From positions 1-51,149 of the forward strand of contig JALSKH010000129.1 of NCBI GenBank assembly GCA_026988975.1: 51,149 nt of DNA, read 5' to 3'. Shown here piece after piece: positions 1 through 7,505 of this stretch. The notes beneath the pieces are model-generated. The model made no database searches. It was not told where the DNA came from and saw only the letters and a list, made by a program, of their open reading frames with translations. Source of the stretch: Campylobacteraceae bacterium. Its GTDB lineage: Bacteria; Campylobacterota; Campylobacteria; Campylobacterales; Sulfurospirillaceae. The position numbers and the translations under genes are program-made. The first letter of the stretch is position 1. Each line of letters starts with the position of its first letter.

Positions 1-374
1 TGACTCATCGGTCTCTGCCCTACGACTTCGCCTGTAACTAAAAAAGAAGCATCATATCTATCTAATAGTTCCATAGCAATTCTAAACATAAAACCATGAC
101 AGTCTATACAAGGATTGAAGTTTTTGCCATAGCCAAATTTTGGGTCAAAAAGTATGTTTTTTATATAGTTGTCTCGTACATCTATGATTTCAAATTTAGC
201 TCCAGCCATTTGGGCTCTCTTTTGCATTATGGAGCTCATATCTGTTTTGGAGCCGAAGCCGATGTTCATATTTAATGCTATAACTTCTATGTTTTGAAGT
301 GTCATCAATTTTATAGCTAGCATACTGTCCAATCCACCACTGAAGAGCGCTAGGCATCTTTTTTTGTTACTCAT
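1..374 (-). CDS. PP-loop ATP pyrophosphatase, MnmA/ThiI-like (partial, 3' end outside window)
   Basis: This is the N-terminal part of an adenylating PP-loop enzyme of the kind that activates tRNA uridines or other acceptors for thiolation. The product begins MSNKKRCLALFSGGLDSMLA; residues 12-17 (SGGLDS) are the PP-loop ATP-binding signature. Further on there is NPCIDCH, resembling the N-P-C..C region of MnmA-type thiouridylases, and then GEVVGQRPMS. The reading frame runs off the left edge, so the C-terminal domain cannot be seen. The ATG lies inside the end of dnaG (8-nt overlap), so the two are co-transcribed. A homologous gene is next to dnaG, rnhA, rnc and aroC in Campylobacter (from memory, Cj1633). 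The exact substrate is not known to me; the family assignment is firm, the function is not. Confidence 0.8.
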   Translation of the reverse strand, partial: MSNKKRCLALFSGGLDSMLAIKLMTLQNIEVIALNMNIGFGSKTDMSSIMQKRAQMAGAKFEIIDVRDNYIKNILFDPKFGYGKNFNPCIDCHGFMFRIAMELLDRYDASFLVTGEVVGQRPMS

Positions 375-2004
375 AACTTACTAATTCTCCCTTTTTCAAT
401 CTAAAAAGCTTCTCTTGATATGATCTTATGCGAAACTGTTTCTGCTTATAGTCTAGTGTTTTATCACTTTTTACCTGTTGCAGTTTTTCACTGTAAAATC
501 TAAACAGAAATCTAATCATAGCAGAAATCAGCTCATTTTCATCATAAGTTTTTATGTCATCCCATAGAACTATCTCCCTTAAAAGCGGATGTACTAGCTC
601 ATTGTTCAGCAAAAGTGCGAACTCTTGGGAGTGTGTTTTAAACATACTTGTATCTACGCTGTCTAAGAGTGTATCTATGAGTGATGGCTTTGAAAGTATC
701 GTTTTTATGATTGTCAATTCTAGTACATCTATAAAACTCTCTTTTGACTCTCTTCTTCTGACATCTCTTTTGACTTTGACCAAGTTTTGAGGCAGGTTTA
801 GCACTCCGCTTAGCACTCCCCTGTAACTCTCTTGCAGAGTTGAGGGCAGACTTTGTAGGTATGCCATTCCTTCTTTGAGGGCCTTTTGCTTCTCTAATCC
901 ATCGTGCAGATTATACTTTTTTGCGATTTGCTCTATCGTAAACTCTACAAATGGTTGCGCTTCGCTAAAGAGCCTGCTTAGCTTTTGCTCTTCACCATTT
1001 TTTACCATATCCGCAGGATCTAAATCCCCACCAAAGATCACAACGCCACCTCTAAAAGAGTGGCGACTCAAAAGTATAGAAGCTTTAAGAGCGGCTGCTA
1101 TGCCGGCACTATCTCCATCATATGCGAGTATAACTTCAGGTTCCATCTTGGAAATGAGTGGAAGATGCTCTGTAGTCAATGCCGTTCCGAGTGTAGCAAC
1201 CGCATTTGTAAATCCTGCTTGATGGAGCATGATGGTATCCATATACCCCTCTGTTATGATGATTTTTTTCTGTTTAAATATCTCATCTTTTGCAAAAAAG
1301 TAGCCATAAAGAAGTCTGGATTTATTAAAGTATCTGGTTTGCGGAGAGTTGATGTACTTTGCAGGGTGATTTGTGATGGTTCTGCCACCAAATCCTACAA
1401 ATTTGCCACTTCTTGAGCGAATCGGATAGATGATCCTCTCTATAAATCTACAATATGCCCTGTCGCTATTGGTAGATATATCCGCAACTCCAAACTCTTT
1501 TGCTTCGCCTATGGAGTACCCGTGACCTCTTAAAAAGTTGAGCGTTTCATCAGAACTTGGTGCAAATCCTAGTTCAAACTTCTCAATGCTAGCTTGTCCG
1601 ATACCTCTTTCTATCAGGTATTTTTTTGCTATTTTGTTATCATCTAGTTTTTTTCTAAAAAACAGAGTAAGATTTTCCATCAATTTTCTGTCTATGGTTT
1701 TGTTTTTCTCATCCGTGTAAGATAGCGAGAAATTGTACATATTTGCAAGTTTTTCTATGGTTTCTGGGTAGTTTAACTTCTCATACTCCATCACAAATTT
1801 TATAGAGTCTCCCCCGGCACCACAACTAAAACAGTGGTAAATCTGCTTTGATGGGCTGATCACTAAACTAGGGTTAGAGTCACTGTGAAATGGGCAAATA
1901 GCCTTAAAATTCGCACCATTTTTTCTCAGCTCCAAGTAGCTTCCGACAACATCGACTATATCTAATCTGCTTTTTAAATTTTCTATTGATTGATTATCTA
2001 TCAT
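367..2004 (-). CDS. dnaG: DNA primase
   Basis: Synthesises RNA primers for chromosome replication. The 545-aa product has the bacterial DnaG layout: an N-terminal zinc-binding domain with C37, H40, C58 and C61 (CPFH...CFSC), the catalytic core, and a TOPRIM fold with the acidic motifs EGYMD at 252-256 and DGDSAG at 296-301. A C-terminal region for helicase binding follows. The start MIDNQSIENLKSRLDIVDVV matches the family. A TATAAT hexamer on the minus strand ends only 5 nt before the ATG and no Shine-Dalgarno is visible, so the mRNA may be leaderless. The gene is divergent from the TPR gene; the intergenic space holds a large hairpin element. Confidence 0.97.
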   Translation of the reverse strand: MIDNQSIENLKSRLDIVDVVGSYLELRKNGANFKAICPFHSDSNPSLVISPSKQIYHCFSCGAGGDSIKFVMEYEKLNYPETIEKLANMYNFSLSYTDEKNKTIDRKLMENLTLFFRKKLDDNKIAKKYLIERGIGQASIEKFELGFAPSSDETLNFLRGHGYSIGEAKEFGVADISTNSDRAYCRFIERIIYPIRSRSGKFVGFGGRTITNHPAKYINSPQTRYFNKSRLLYGYFFAKDEIFKQKKIIITEGYMDTIMLHQAGFTNAVATLGTALTTEHLPLISKMEPEVILAYDGDSAGIAAALKASILLSRHSFRGGVVIFGGDLDPADMVKNGEEQKLSRLFSEAQPFVEFTIEQIAKKYNLHDGLEKQKALKEGMAYLQSLPSTLQESYRGVLSGVLNLPQNLVKVKRDVRRRESKESFIDVLELTIIKTILSKPSLIDTLLDSVDTSMFKTHSQEFALLLNNELVHPLLREIVLWDDIKTYDENELISAMIRFLFRFYSEKLQQVKSDKTLDYKQKQFRIRSYQEKLFRLKKGELVSYE

Positions 2005-2009
2005 ATGGT

Positions 2010-2015
2010 ATTATA
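2010..2015 (-). promoter_or_regulatory. -10 box of dnaG, predicted leaderless
   Basis: Read on the minus strand this is TATAAT, followed by 5 nt and then the dnaG ATG. There is no convincing -35 box, which is usual for Campylobacterota sigma-70 promoters. The geometry puts transcription start at or within about two bases of the start codon. Confidence 0.5.
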
Positions 2016-2035
2016 ACATTTAAAAACTAATTTGG

Positions 2036-2041
2036 TATAAT
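2036..2041 (+). promoter_or_regulatory. -10 box for the TPR gene
   Basis: TATAAT in the sequence ttggtataatggg. A transcript starting about 7 nt downstream would begin inside the left arm of the hairpin element at 2040-2123, so part of the hairpin would lie in the 5' leader of the TPR protein mRNA. Confidence 0.45.
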
Positions 2042-2123
2042 GGGTTTCTTTTGAAACTATTTCGTGAGGCTCAGACCAACGGGAGGATTTGCCCTCTAAG
2101 AAATAGTTTCAAAAGAAACCCAT
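2040..2123 (+). repeat. Short stem-loop element, copy 1 (conserved 36-nt loop)
   Basis: The arms 2040-2063 and 2100-2123 are perfectly complementary over 24 bp. The 36-nt loop (2064-2099) starts GTGAGGCTCAGACC, contains GGGAGGATTTG and ends CCTCTAA. The same loop, with four substitutions, is at 28497-28532, where the arms have a different sequence except for the innermost ATTTC/GAAAT. It lies between divergent dnaG and the TPR gene, so it is not serving as a terminator of either. Function unknown. Confidence 0.85.
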
Positions 2124-2143
2124 AAAATATATAAGGCAAATCA

Positions 2144-3187
2144 TTGAACAACTTTTTTATAGAGTATAGAGATCCGGCATTTGGGTTCATCATACTTTTT
2201 GCTATCATCTTTGTTATCTCATTCGCGAATTATTGGTGGGGCGTTTTTAAGAGCAAAGAAGAGAAAGATAGTATCAAAAAATTTATCAAAAAATTTGAAA
2301 TTATCAGCGATGAAGAGGAGTATAAAAAGCTACTCCAAGACTCAAATATTCCTATTGAGTCTCTAGCACTTCTTGCAGATGCTTATGGGAAGAGTGGAGA
2401 TTATGAAAAAGCTATCAGCATATATCTAGTCGCACTTAAAAGAGTCAAAGGAAAGGATAAAAAGCAATATCTTCTTTCGAGTCTTGGCAAGATATATTTT
2501 AAAGCAGGATTTTTAAGAAGAGGCGCGGAGATCTTCTTGGAGTCACTTAGACTGCATCCTCGAAATGCAGAATCCTTGAAGTATCTTAGCGTTGTTTATG
2601 AGAAGCTCAAGGAGTATGACAAAGCTATCGAAGTGCTTGATGCTCTTGAGGAGTTAGGAGCTAGCACTAAAAAACAAAAACTCTATCTTCAAGCTTTGCA
2701 GATCATCGAAAACTCCAAGACAGACAATAAAACAAAAGAGGAAAAGTTAAAAAAGATTTGTAAAAAAGAGAGGTTTTTACAGAGGAAGTATTTTGAATTT
2801 ATGCAACAAAATAGACTAGAAGTATCGATTGATGACTTTAAAAATTTTGATTTCAAAAATCTGACTGATCTGCTATGGTATAGTGATAAAAAATGGATAG
2901 ATTTGACTCTTTTTGATGAGCAAATCCCTAGGCAAATTGCCATGGCAAAGGGGTTGTTGGATTATAAAAAAGAGAGTGGAGGCGTTTTTGCTCTTGAGGC
3001 GTTAGGAGCTTTGAAAAAAGAGGGAAGTGTGCAGGCTGAGCTTAGTTTTCACTACATGTGTAAAGAGTGTAAAAATGTCTATCCTCTATACTTTTACAGG
3101 TGTCCAAATTGTCTCTCTATAGGAAATGTGAAGATACAAAGCTATATAGTAAAAGCAAACCATGAAGAAAATATACCTTTTCTCTGA
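2144..3187 (+). CDS. Membrane-anchored TPR protein with C-terminal zinc ribbon (LapB/YciM-like architecture)
   Basis: The 347-aa product has one hydrophobic segment at about residues 12-32, then helical TPR-like repeats from about residue 70 to 170 (LADAYGKSGDYEKAISIY and similar), and a C-terminal four-cysteine knuckle C306, C309, C320, C323 (CKEC...CPNC). This order is the one found in LapB/YciM, the inner-membrane protein that controls LpxC proteolysis and LPS synthesis in enterobacteria. Whether it has that role here is inference. Translation starts at TTG preceded by AAGG; no in-frame ATG would keep the membrane segment. Its last 26 nt overlap rnhA, implying coupled translation. Campylobacter has a periplasmic/membrane protein at the same place. 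Confidence 0.75.
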   Translation: MNNFFIEYRDPAFGFIILFAIIFVISFANYWWGVFKSKEEKDSIKKFIKKFEIISDEEEYKKLLQDSNIPIESLALLADAYGKSGDYEKAISIYLVALKRVKGKDKKQYLLSSLGKIYFKAGFLRRGAEIFLESLRLHPRNAESLKYLSVVYEKLKEYDKAIEVLDALEELGASTKKQKLYLQALQIIENSKTDNKTKEEKLKKICKKERFLQRKYFEFMQQNRLEVSIDDFKNFDFKNLTDLLWYSDKKWIDLTLFDEQIPRQIAMAKGLLDYKKESGGVFALEALGALKKEGSVQAELSFHYMCKECKNVYPLYFYRCPNCLSIGNVKIQSYIVKANHEENIPFL

Positions 3188-3584
3188 TGGCTCATCGCTT
3201 GGCAATCCAGGCGAGGGCGGGTATTGTGCTATTTTGAGATACAATGAAAATGAGAAGATTGTGAGTGGCGGACAAAAGCTAGCGACAAATAATCAAATGG
3301 AGTTAAAAGCAGTCATAGAGGGGCTAAAAGCACTCAAAGAATCTTGTGAAGTTGAGATAGTGAGTGACTCTAGCTATGTAGTCAGAGGGATAAACGAGTG
3401 GCTAAAAAATTGGATAAAAAAAGGCTTTGCAAAGGTGAAAAACCCAGAACTTTGGCAAGAGTATATAAAAGCAGCAAAAAACCATAAAATCAAAGCAACA
3501 TGGGTAAAAGGACACGCAGGACACGAAGAGAATGAGATTTGTGATAAAATAGCAAAAGAAGAAGCGCTAAAGCTAAAGAAATAG
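3162..3584 (+). CDS. rnhA: Ribonuclease HI
   Basis: Degrades the RNA strand of RNA-DNA hybrids. The 140-aa protein has the catalytic residues of type I RNase H: D9 (LFSDGSS), E47 (QMELKA), D69 (VSDSSYV) and D128 near the C-terminus, plus the WVKGHAG loop with the conserved histidine. It starts inside the upstream TPR gene. Gene order TPR-rnhA-rnc-aroC is conserved in the phylum. A second, type II RNase H (rnhB) is encoded 1.9 kb further on. Confidence 0.96.
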   Translation: MKKIYLFSDGSSLGNPGEGGYCAILRYNENEKIVSGGQKLATNNQMELKAVIEGLKALKESCEVEIVSDSSYVVRGINEWLKNWIKKGFAKVKNPELWQEYIKAAKNHKIKATWVKGHAGHEENEICDKIAKEEALKLKK

Positions 3585-3693
3585 TGCAAGGAATTTGTCA
3601 GGAATTTATTTCCGCATTAAATAGTTTTCTCGCCAAAGGCGTAGCTTTAGTGCGAGGAATTTTTACGGAATTTACTTCCGTAAAAAGGGGACA
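3584..3693 (+). repeat. Paired REP-like hairpin repeat upstream of rnc
   Basis: Two related units lie in tandem. Unit 1 begins GTGCAAGGAATTTG and unit 2 GTGCGAGGAATTTT; both contain GGAATTTAYTTCCG. In unit 2, 3660-3670 and 3676-3686 form an 11-bp perfect stem (TTTTTACGGAA / TTCCGTAAAAA) around loop TTTAC. Between them is CTCGCC-AAA-GGCGTAGCTTTAGT-GCGAG, which can fold as a second hairpin. The same organisation is found upstream of infA at 22421-22546. The element ends about 20 nt before the rnc start codon and fills the whole rnhA-rnc gap. Confidence 0.75.
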
Positions 3694-3713
3694 TAAAAAT
3701 AGAAGGAGTGTAA

Positions 3714-4394
3714 GTGGGCGATAATGTTAAGATATTGCAAAAGCGTTTGGATTATCAGTTTAAAGATCAAGATCTGATAATCGAAGCTCTAACGCATAAA
3801 AGTTACAAGAAACCTTACAATAATGAAAGGTTAGAGTTTTTAGGTGATGCCGTTTTGGATCTGATAGTCGGAGAGTATCTTTATCATAAGTTTCCAAATG
3901 TGGCAGAGGGTGAGCTTTCCAAGCTTAGAGCCTCGCTTGTCAATGAAAAAGGTTTTGAAAAGTTGGCGCAAATACTAAATCTAGGCGAACATATATATAT
4001 CTCTTTGGCAGAAGAGAACAATAAGGGCAGAGAAAAGCCATCTCTGCTTTCAAATGCTTTTGAAGCTTTGATGGGCGCACTCTATCTTGAAGCTGGTTTG
4101 CAAAAGAGTAAAGAGGTTTGTATAGATTTACTAAATCAAGCATACCCCATCATAGATATGAATGCTGTTTTTAGGGACTTTAAGACGACACTTCAGGAGC
4201 TAACCCAGGCAAAATTTGGAGAAACTCCAGAGTATAGACTTATAAGAGCTTATGGACCAGATCACAAAAAAGAGTTTGAGATGGCAGTTGTGGTGCAGGA
4301 TAAAGAGATATCAAGAGCAACAGGTAAAAGCAAAAAAGAGGCACAACAAGCCTCGGCTAAAATAGCTTTGGAAACTTTAAAAAAGAGAAAATAG
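3714..4394 (+). CDS. rnc: Ribonuclease III
   Basis: Cleaves double-stranded RNA, processing rRNA precursors and many hairpins. The 226-aa protein has the family signature [14 protein letters not shown] from residue 37, with catalytic E41 and D45 and the second acidic site near E117 ([11 protein letters not shown]). A double-stranded RNA-binding domain fills about residues 155-223. Translation starts at GTG with AGAAGGAG upstream. The leader contains the REP-like hairpin pair, and RNase III is known in other bacteria to cleave its own leader, so autoregulation is possible. The stop is followed after 2 nt by aroC. Confidence 0.97.
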   Translation: MGDNVKILQKRLDYQFKDQDLIIEALTHKSYKKPYNNERLEFLGDAVLDLIVGEYLYHKFPNVAEGELSKLRASLVNEKGFEKLAQILNLGEHIYISLAEENNKGREKPSLLSNAFEALMGALYLEAGLQKSKEVCIDLLNQAYPIIDMNAVFRDFKTTLQELTQAKFGETPEYRLIRAYGPDHKKEFEMAVVVQDKEISRATGKSKKEAQQASAKIALETLKKRK

Positions 4395-4396
4395 AT

Positions 4397-5476
4397 ATGA
4401 ACAAATTTGGAAGAAGATTTAGTTTTAGTACCTTTGGAGAGTCGCACGGTAAGGCTATCGGATGTTTGATAGATGGAGTTCCAGCAGGCATTAAGCTTGA
4501 TATGGATTTTATCCAAAGTGAGCTAGGCAGAAGAAGACCAGGGCAAAACAGCTTTGCAACAGCCAGAAAAGAGGGCGACAAAGTTGAGATTTTGAGCGGA
4601 GTTTTTGAAGGCTTAAGCACTGGCACACCCATAGAACTTGTTATTTTTAATGAAGACCAAAAGAGTAGAGACTATGAAAATATAAAAGAGATCTTTCGCC
4701 CGGGGCATGCTGATTTTACATACTATAAAAAGTACGGAGTGCGAGACTATAGAGGTGGTGGCAGAAGTAGTGCTAGAGAGACTGCAGCTAGAGTGGCAGC
4801 AGGGGCAGTTGCAAAGTTGATATTAAGTGAGTTAGATATCAAAGTCTCTAGCGGAGTTTGCGAAATCGGTGGAGTAGGAGCTGATGATTTAAACTTTTCA
4901 TACCCTGTGCAAAGCCCGATATATGCACTTGATCCTGATAAAGATAAAATTTGGCAAGAGATGATACTAAAAGCCAAAAATTCACACAATTCCATCGGTG
5001 GAGTTGCCCAAATCAGAGTTCAAAATGCTCCAGTTGGATTAGGAGAGCCGATATACTATAAATTAGATGCTTTGCTAGCCGATGCGATGATGGGCATAAA
5101 TGGAGTAAAAGCCGTAGAGATTGGAGATGGTATAGAGGCTGCGAAAACTCTAGGTTCTCAAAATAATGATCAAATCTCAAAAGATGGTTTTTTAAGTAAC
5201 AAAAGTGGAGGTATTTTAGGCGGTATCTCAAATGGTGAAGATATAGATCTGAGAGTCTATTTTAAGCCGACGCCATCTATTTTCATGGAGCAAAAAACTA
5301 TAGATAAAGATGGAAACGAGATGGATTTTTCATTAAAAGGCAGACATGACCCGTGTATAGCAGTCAGAGGAAGCGTGGTAGCAGAATCCATGGCATCTTT
5401 AGTTATAGCGGATATGCTTCTTTTAAATATGAGCTCAAAAATTGAGAATCTTAAAAAAGTTTACTTAGAAGAGTAA
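4397..5476 (+). CDS. aroC: Chorismate synthase
   Basis: Last step of the shikimate pathway: conversion of EPSP to chorismate, with reduced FMN. The 359-aa length and the motifs FSTFGESHGKAIG near the N-terminus, DYRGGGRSSARETAARVAAG, and GRHDPCIAVRGSVVAESM near the C-terminus are diagnostic. It starts 2 nt after rnc. Its last 12 nt overlap the 3' end of rnhB on the opposite strand, so the two transcripts converge with no room for a terminator between the genes. Confidence 0.97.
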   Translation: MNKFGRRFSFSTFGESHGKAIGCLIDGVPAGIKLDMDFIQSELGRRRPGQNSFATARKEGDKVEILSGVFEGLSTGTPIELVIFNEDQKSRDYENIKEIFRPGHADFTYYKKYGVRDYRGGGRSSARETAARVAAGAVAKLILSELDIKVSSGVCEIGGVGADDLNFSYPVQSPIYALDPDKDKIWQEMILKAKNSHNSIGGVAQIRVQNAPVGLGEPIYYKLDALLADAMMGINGVKAVEIGDGIEAAKTLGSQNNDQISKDGFLSNKSGGILGGISNGEDIDLRVYFKPTPSIFMEQKTIDKDGNEMDFSLKGRHDPCIAVRGSVVAESMASLVIADMLLLNMSSKIENLKKVYLEE

Positions 5477-6022
5477 AGGTTCTCTTAATGCCTTGATTTT
5501 GAAGCTTTTTCTATGTATATTTGAGTAGCCATACTTTCTTATCTCCTCTACATGTAGGGCTGTTCCATATCCTTTGTGCTTTGCAAACGAGTACTCTGGG
5601 AACTCATCGCATATACTGTACATGTAGGAGTCTCGGCTCACTTTTGCCAAGATGCTCGCAGCACTCACTTGTGGCACTTTTGCGTCTGCTTTTATCATGG
5701 TTTTTATGTCGCTGACACCAAATGTACTATTGCCGTCCATTAAGATTTCATACTCACTAAAAAACTCTTTTATCTCCTTTATGGCGTATCCTAAACAGTA
5801 GCTCAAACCATGCTTATCTATCATGTTGTTATCGCAAAAGATAATTTTGTATTTTGAGTGTTTTTTTATTAGAGGAAATAGTTCATCTCTCCTCTTTTCG
5901 CTCAAGATTTTAGAATCAGCCAGTCCATCAATAGGAGTTAAGAGTGCAACTCCTGCTACGACCAAAGGACCTGCTATACAGCCTCTACCTGCTTCATCAA
6001 TTCCACATAACTCTTTTTCCAT
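5465..6022 (-). CDS. rnhB: Ribonuclease HII
   Basis: Cleaves RNA-DNA junctions and removes misincorporated ribonucleotides. The 185-aa protein carries the DEAGRG signature (GIDEAGRGCIAGPLVVAGVAL) near the N-terminus, and MIKADAKVPQVSAASILAKV with the further acidic residue. It starts 1 nt after the end of the AAA ATPase gene upstream, suggesting a shared transcript. The codons for LHVE near the C-terminus coincide with one copy of the CTACATGTAGAG motif. Confidence 0.96.
   Translation of the reverse strand: MEKELCGIDEAGRGCIAGPLVVAGVALLTPIDGLADSKILSEKRRDELFPLIKKHSKYKIIFCDNNMIDKHGLSYCLGYAIKEIKEFFSEYEILMDGNSTFGVSDIKTMIKADAKVPQVSAASILAKVSRDSYMYSICDEFPEYSFAKHKGYGTALHVEEIRKYGYSNIHRKSFKIKALREPLLF
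5546..5557 (-). repeat. CTACATGTAGAG motif (in rnhB)
   Basis: Twelve bases of the 14-bp palindrome CTCTACATGTAGAG; reads CTA CAT GTA GAG (LHVE) in the rnhB frame. Confidence 0.7.
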
Positions 6023-6023
6023 G

Positions 6024-7100
6024 CTAATCCCCTAAAGCCCATTCCCAAAATGTGATTTGTTCAAAGTTTATACTTTTTATGCTAAATTTCTCTTCATTTC
6101 CTATGGTTATGATTTTGATATTTTTAACTCCTAGAGATAAAAAATGCTCTATCTGTTTGTTTAGTCTAAGTTTCAAATTTTCTATAGGTGTAAAAGGCGA
6201 GCATATTATGCCTTCATTTTTTTGAGGTATATAAAAATCCAAATAATCACTATAATAGAGTTTCTCATTTTTTTTATAGAGTTCTGCAAATACCATATTT
6301 TCAAACCTCTTTAAAAAATCCTTTTTGTAAGTTAGTGCATTTTTGATAGCAAAGTCGAATAGATAGATTTTTTTAGTAGCTTTTTTGTGGGCATATTTCT
6401 CCAAAAAAAAGATGATTTCCTGATCTTGCAGTTTTTTGCTAACACTGTATAGAAAATCTTTAGAGATTTTTGTTTTAGTTTTAAGTTGGTTGTAGATTTG
6501 AAAAAGAGATGCTTTGGTGCTTTGTAGTTCGCAAAATTTTTTAAATACCAAGTATTCATTGTTAGAATCAAACAGTTCACGAGCAACTCTTTGTAATTTT
6601 TGCAGATAATTCTCTTCAGTAAAAAGAATAATCTCAGCAAGAGAACCCCTATTTGAGTAGATATTAAATAGCTGCTCAGCATTTAAAAATCTCTTATTAA
6701 AAGCGATAAACTCTTCAAAATCAAGAGGGTATAGAAAAAGTCTCTCAAAGTTCTCTACATGTAGAGTTTTATTTGATGAAGTTATGATAATCTCCTCAAC
6801 AAAAGGAATATCAAAGTAGAAATCAAAATTTTCCAAAACCAAAAGCTTTATATGGTTCTTTGCGATAAATTTTTTTAGTTTAAGATAGTCGATTTCACTC
6901 TTGTCAACCCTTGTATCTTCAAAGTCAATGTACAAATATTCACTAGCATCAAAATTTTGTAGATAATCAACAATAAGATGAGTCTTGCCACTTTTCCTAG
7001 GACCTAACAAAAGAGTTTTTTTATGAGTAATCTTAACTTTTCTATCATAAAATAGAGAGTTCTTAAGTTTAACACCATAAAGAGTTTCAAGTAAATTCAT
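6024..7100 (-). CDS. AAA-type ATP-binding protein, Campylobacterota family of unknown function
   Basis: The 358-aa product has a Walker A motif at residues 33-40 (GPRKSGKT) and a hydrophobic strand LLVLENFDFYF as candidate Walker B. The rest resembles the helical part of DUF4143-type AAA proteins such as the one at 7863-9170, but shorter and divergent. The C-terminal part has no DUF4143 nuclease-like signature that I can recognise. It lies immediately upstream of rnhB, which it may be co-transcribed with. No Shine-Dalgarno is visible before the ATG; a repeat (7111-7170) sits 10 nt upstream. Role unknown. Confidence 0.6.
   Translation of the reverse strand: MNLLETLYGVKLKNSLFYDRKVKITHKKTLLLGPRKSGKTHLIVDYLQNFDASEYLYIDFEDTRVDKSEIDYLKLKKFIAKNHIKLLVLENFDFYFDIPFVEEIIITSSNKTLHVENFERLFLYPLDFEEFIAFNKRFLNAEQLFNIYSNRGSLAEIILFTEENYLQKLQRVARELFDSNNEYLVFKKFCELQSTKASLFQIYNQLKTKTKISKDFLYSVSKKLQDQEIIFFLEKYAHKKATKKIYLFDFAIKNALTYKKDFLKRFENMVFAELYKKNEKLYYSDYLDFYIPQKNEGIICSPFTPIENLKLRLNKQIEHFLSLGVKNIKIITIGNEEKFSIKSINFEQITFWEWALGD
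6753..6766. repeat. CTCTACATGTAGAG palindrome
   Basis: Exact copy of the 14-bp palindrome, inside the AAA ATPase gene, where it encodes LHVE. Confidence 0.8.
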
Positions 7101-7110
7101 AAAATAAACA

Positions 7111-7170
7111 GGGTCAGGTATTTACTTTTAACTAAAAACTGAACTAAGTCAAAAGTAAATCTCTGAGTCC
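7111..7170. repeat. GGGTCA-headed repeat, copy C1 (complete hairpin form)
   Basis: The left arm starts GGGTCAGGTATTTACTTTTA (7111-7130). The right arm (7147-7170) reads AGTCAAAAGTAAAT followed by CTCTGAGTCC and is an imperfect inverted copy. Related left halves are at 7815-7865 and 9241-9291. It separates the AAA ATPase from the toxin gene. Confidence 0.75.
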
Positions 7171-7178
7171 TTACTTCC

Positions 7179-7505
7179 TTAAAATAGTACATCACAAAAA
7201 AGCGTTTTTATATTTTTGAGTAGATTTTCTGTAACTATTGCTATTTTCTTGTCAATAATTTCAGCATTGATGGTAAAACATTTGTCATATTTAACATAAG
7301 AGACTATAGAAAAAATACTCTCTTTTAGATCGGTGTCATTAAGTCTCATCAGATGAGATTGATTATCATTGGAAGTAATTTGTAAACAGATTGCATCGTT
7401 CAGATCATTTTGAGCTTTAACAATCAATACAGGGCGTTTTTTTGCCTCTTTAAGATTGGTAAAAGGAAATTTTACAAGTACGATATCACCTACTTTATAG
7501 CTCAT
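7179..7505 (-). CDS. MazF/PemK-type toxin of a type II toxin-antitoxin pair
   Basis: The product starts MSYKVGDIVLVKFPFTNLKE and continues KKRPVLIV, the N-terminal pattern of the MazF/PemK/CcdB fold, whose members are mRNA interferases. I place the start at the ATG at 7503-7505, which gives 108 aa; an upstream ATG at 7524-7526 would add seven residues unlike the family. The gene overlaps the last 11 nt of the antitoxin gene. The partner is of RelB/DinJ type, so the pair mixes a RelB-class antitoxin with a MazF-class toxin. Confidence 0.75.
   Translation of the reverse strand: MSYKVGDIVLVKFPFTNLKEAKKRPVLIVKAQNDLNDAICLQITSNDNQSHLMRLNDTDLKESIFSIVSYVKYDKCFTINAEIIDKKIAIVTENLLKNIKTLFCDVLF

Noticed and set aside
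875-1416. Plus-strand open frames opposite dnaG
   Set aside because: They are antisense to a fully conserved DnaG and have no family residues or ribosome sites.
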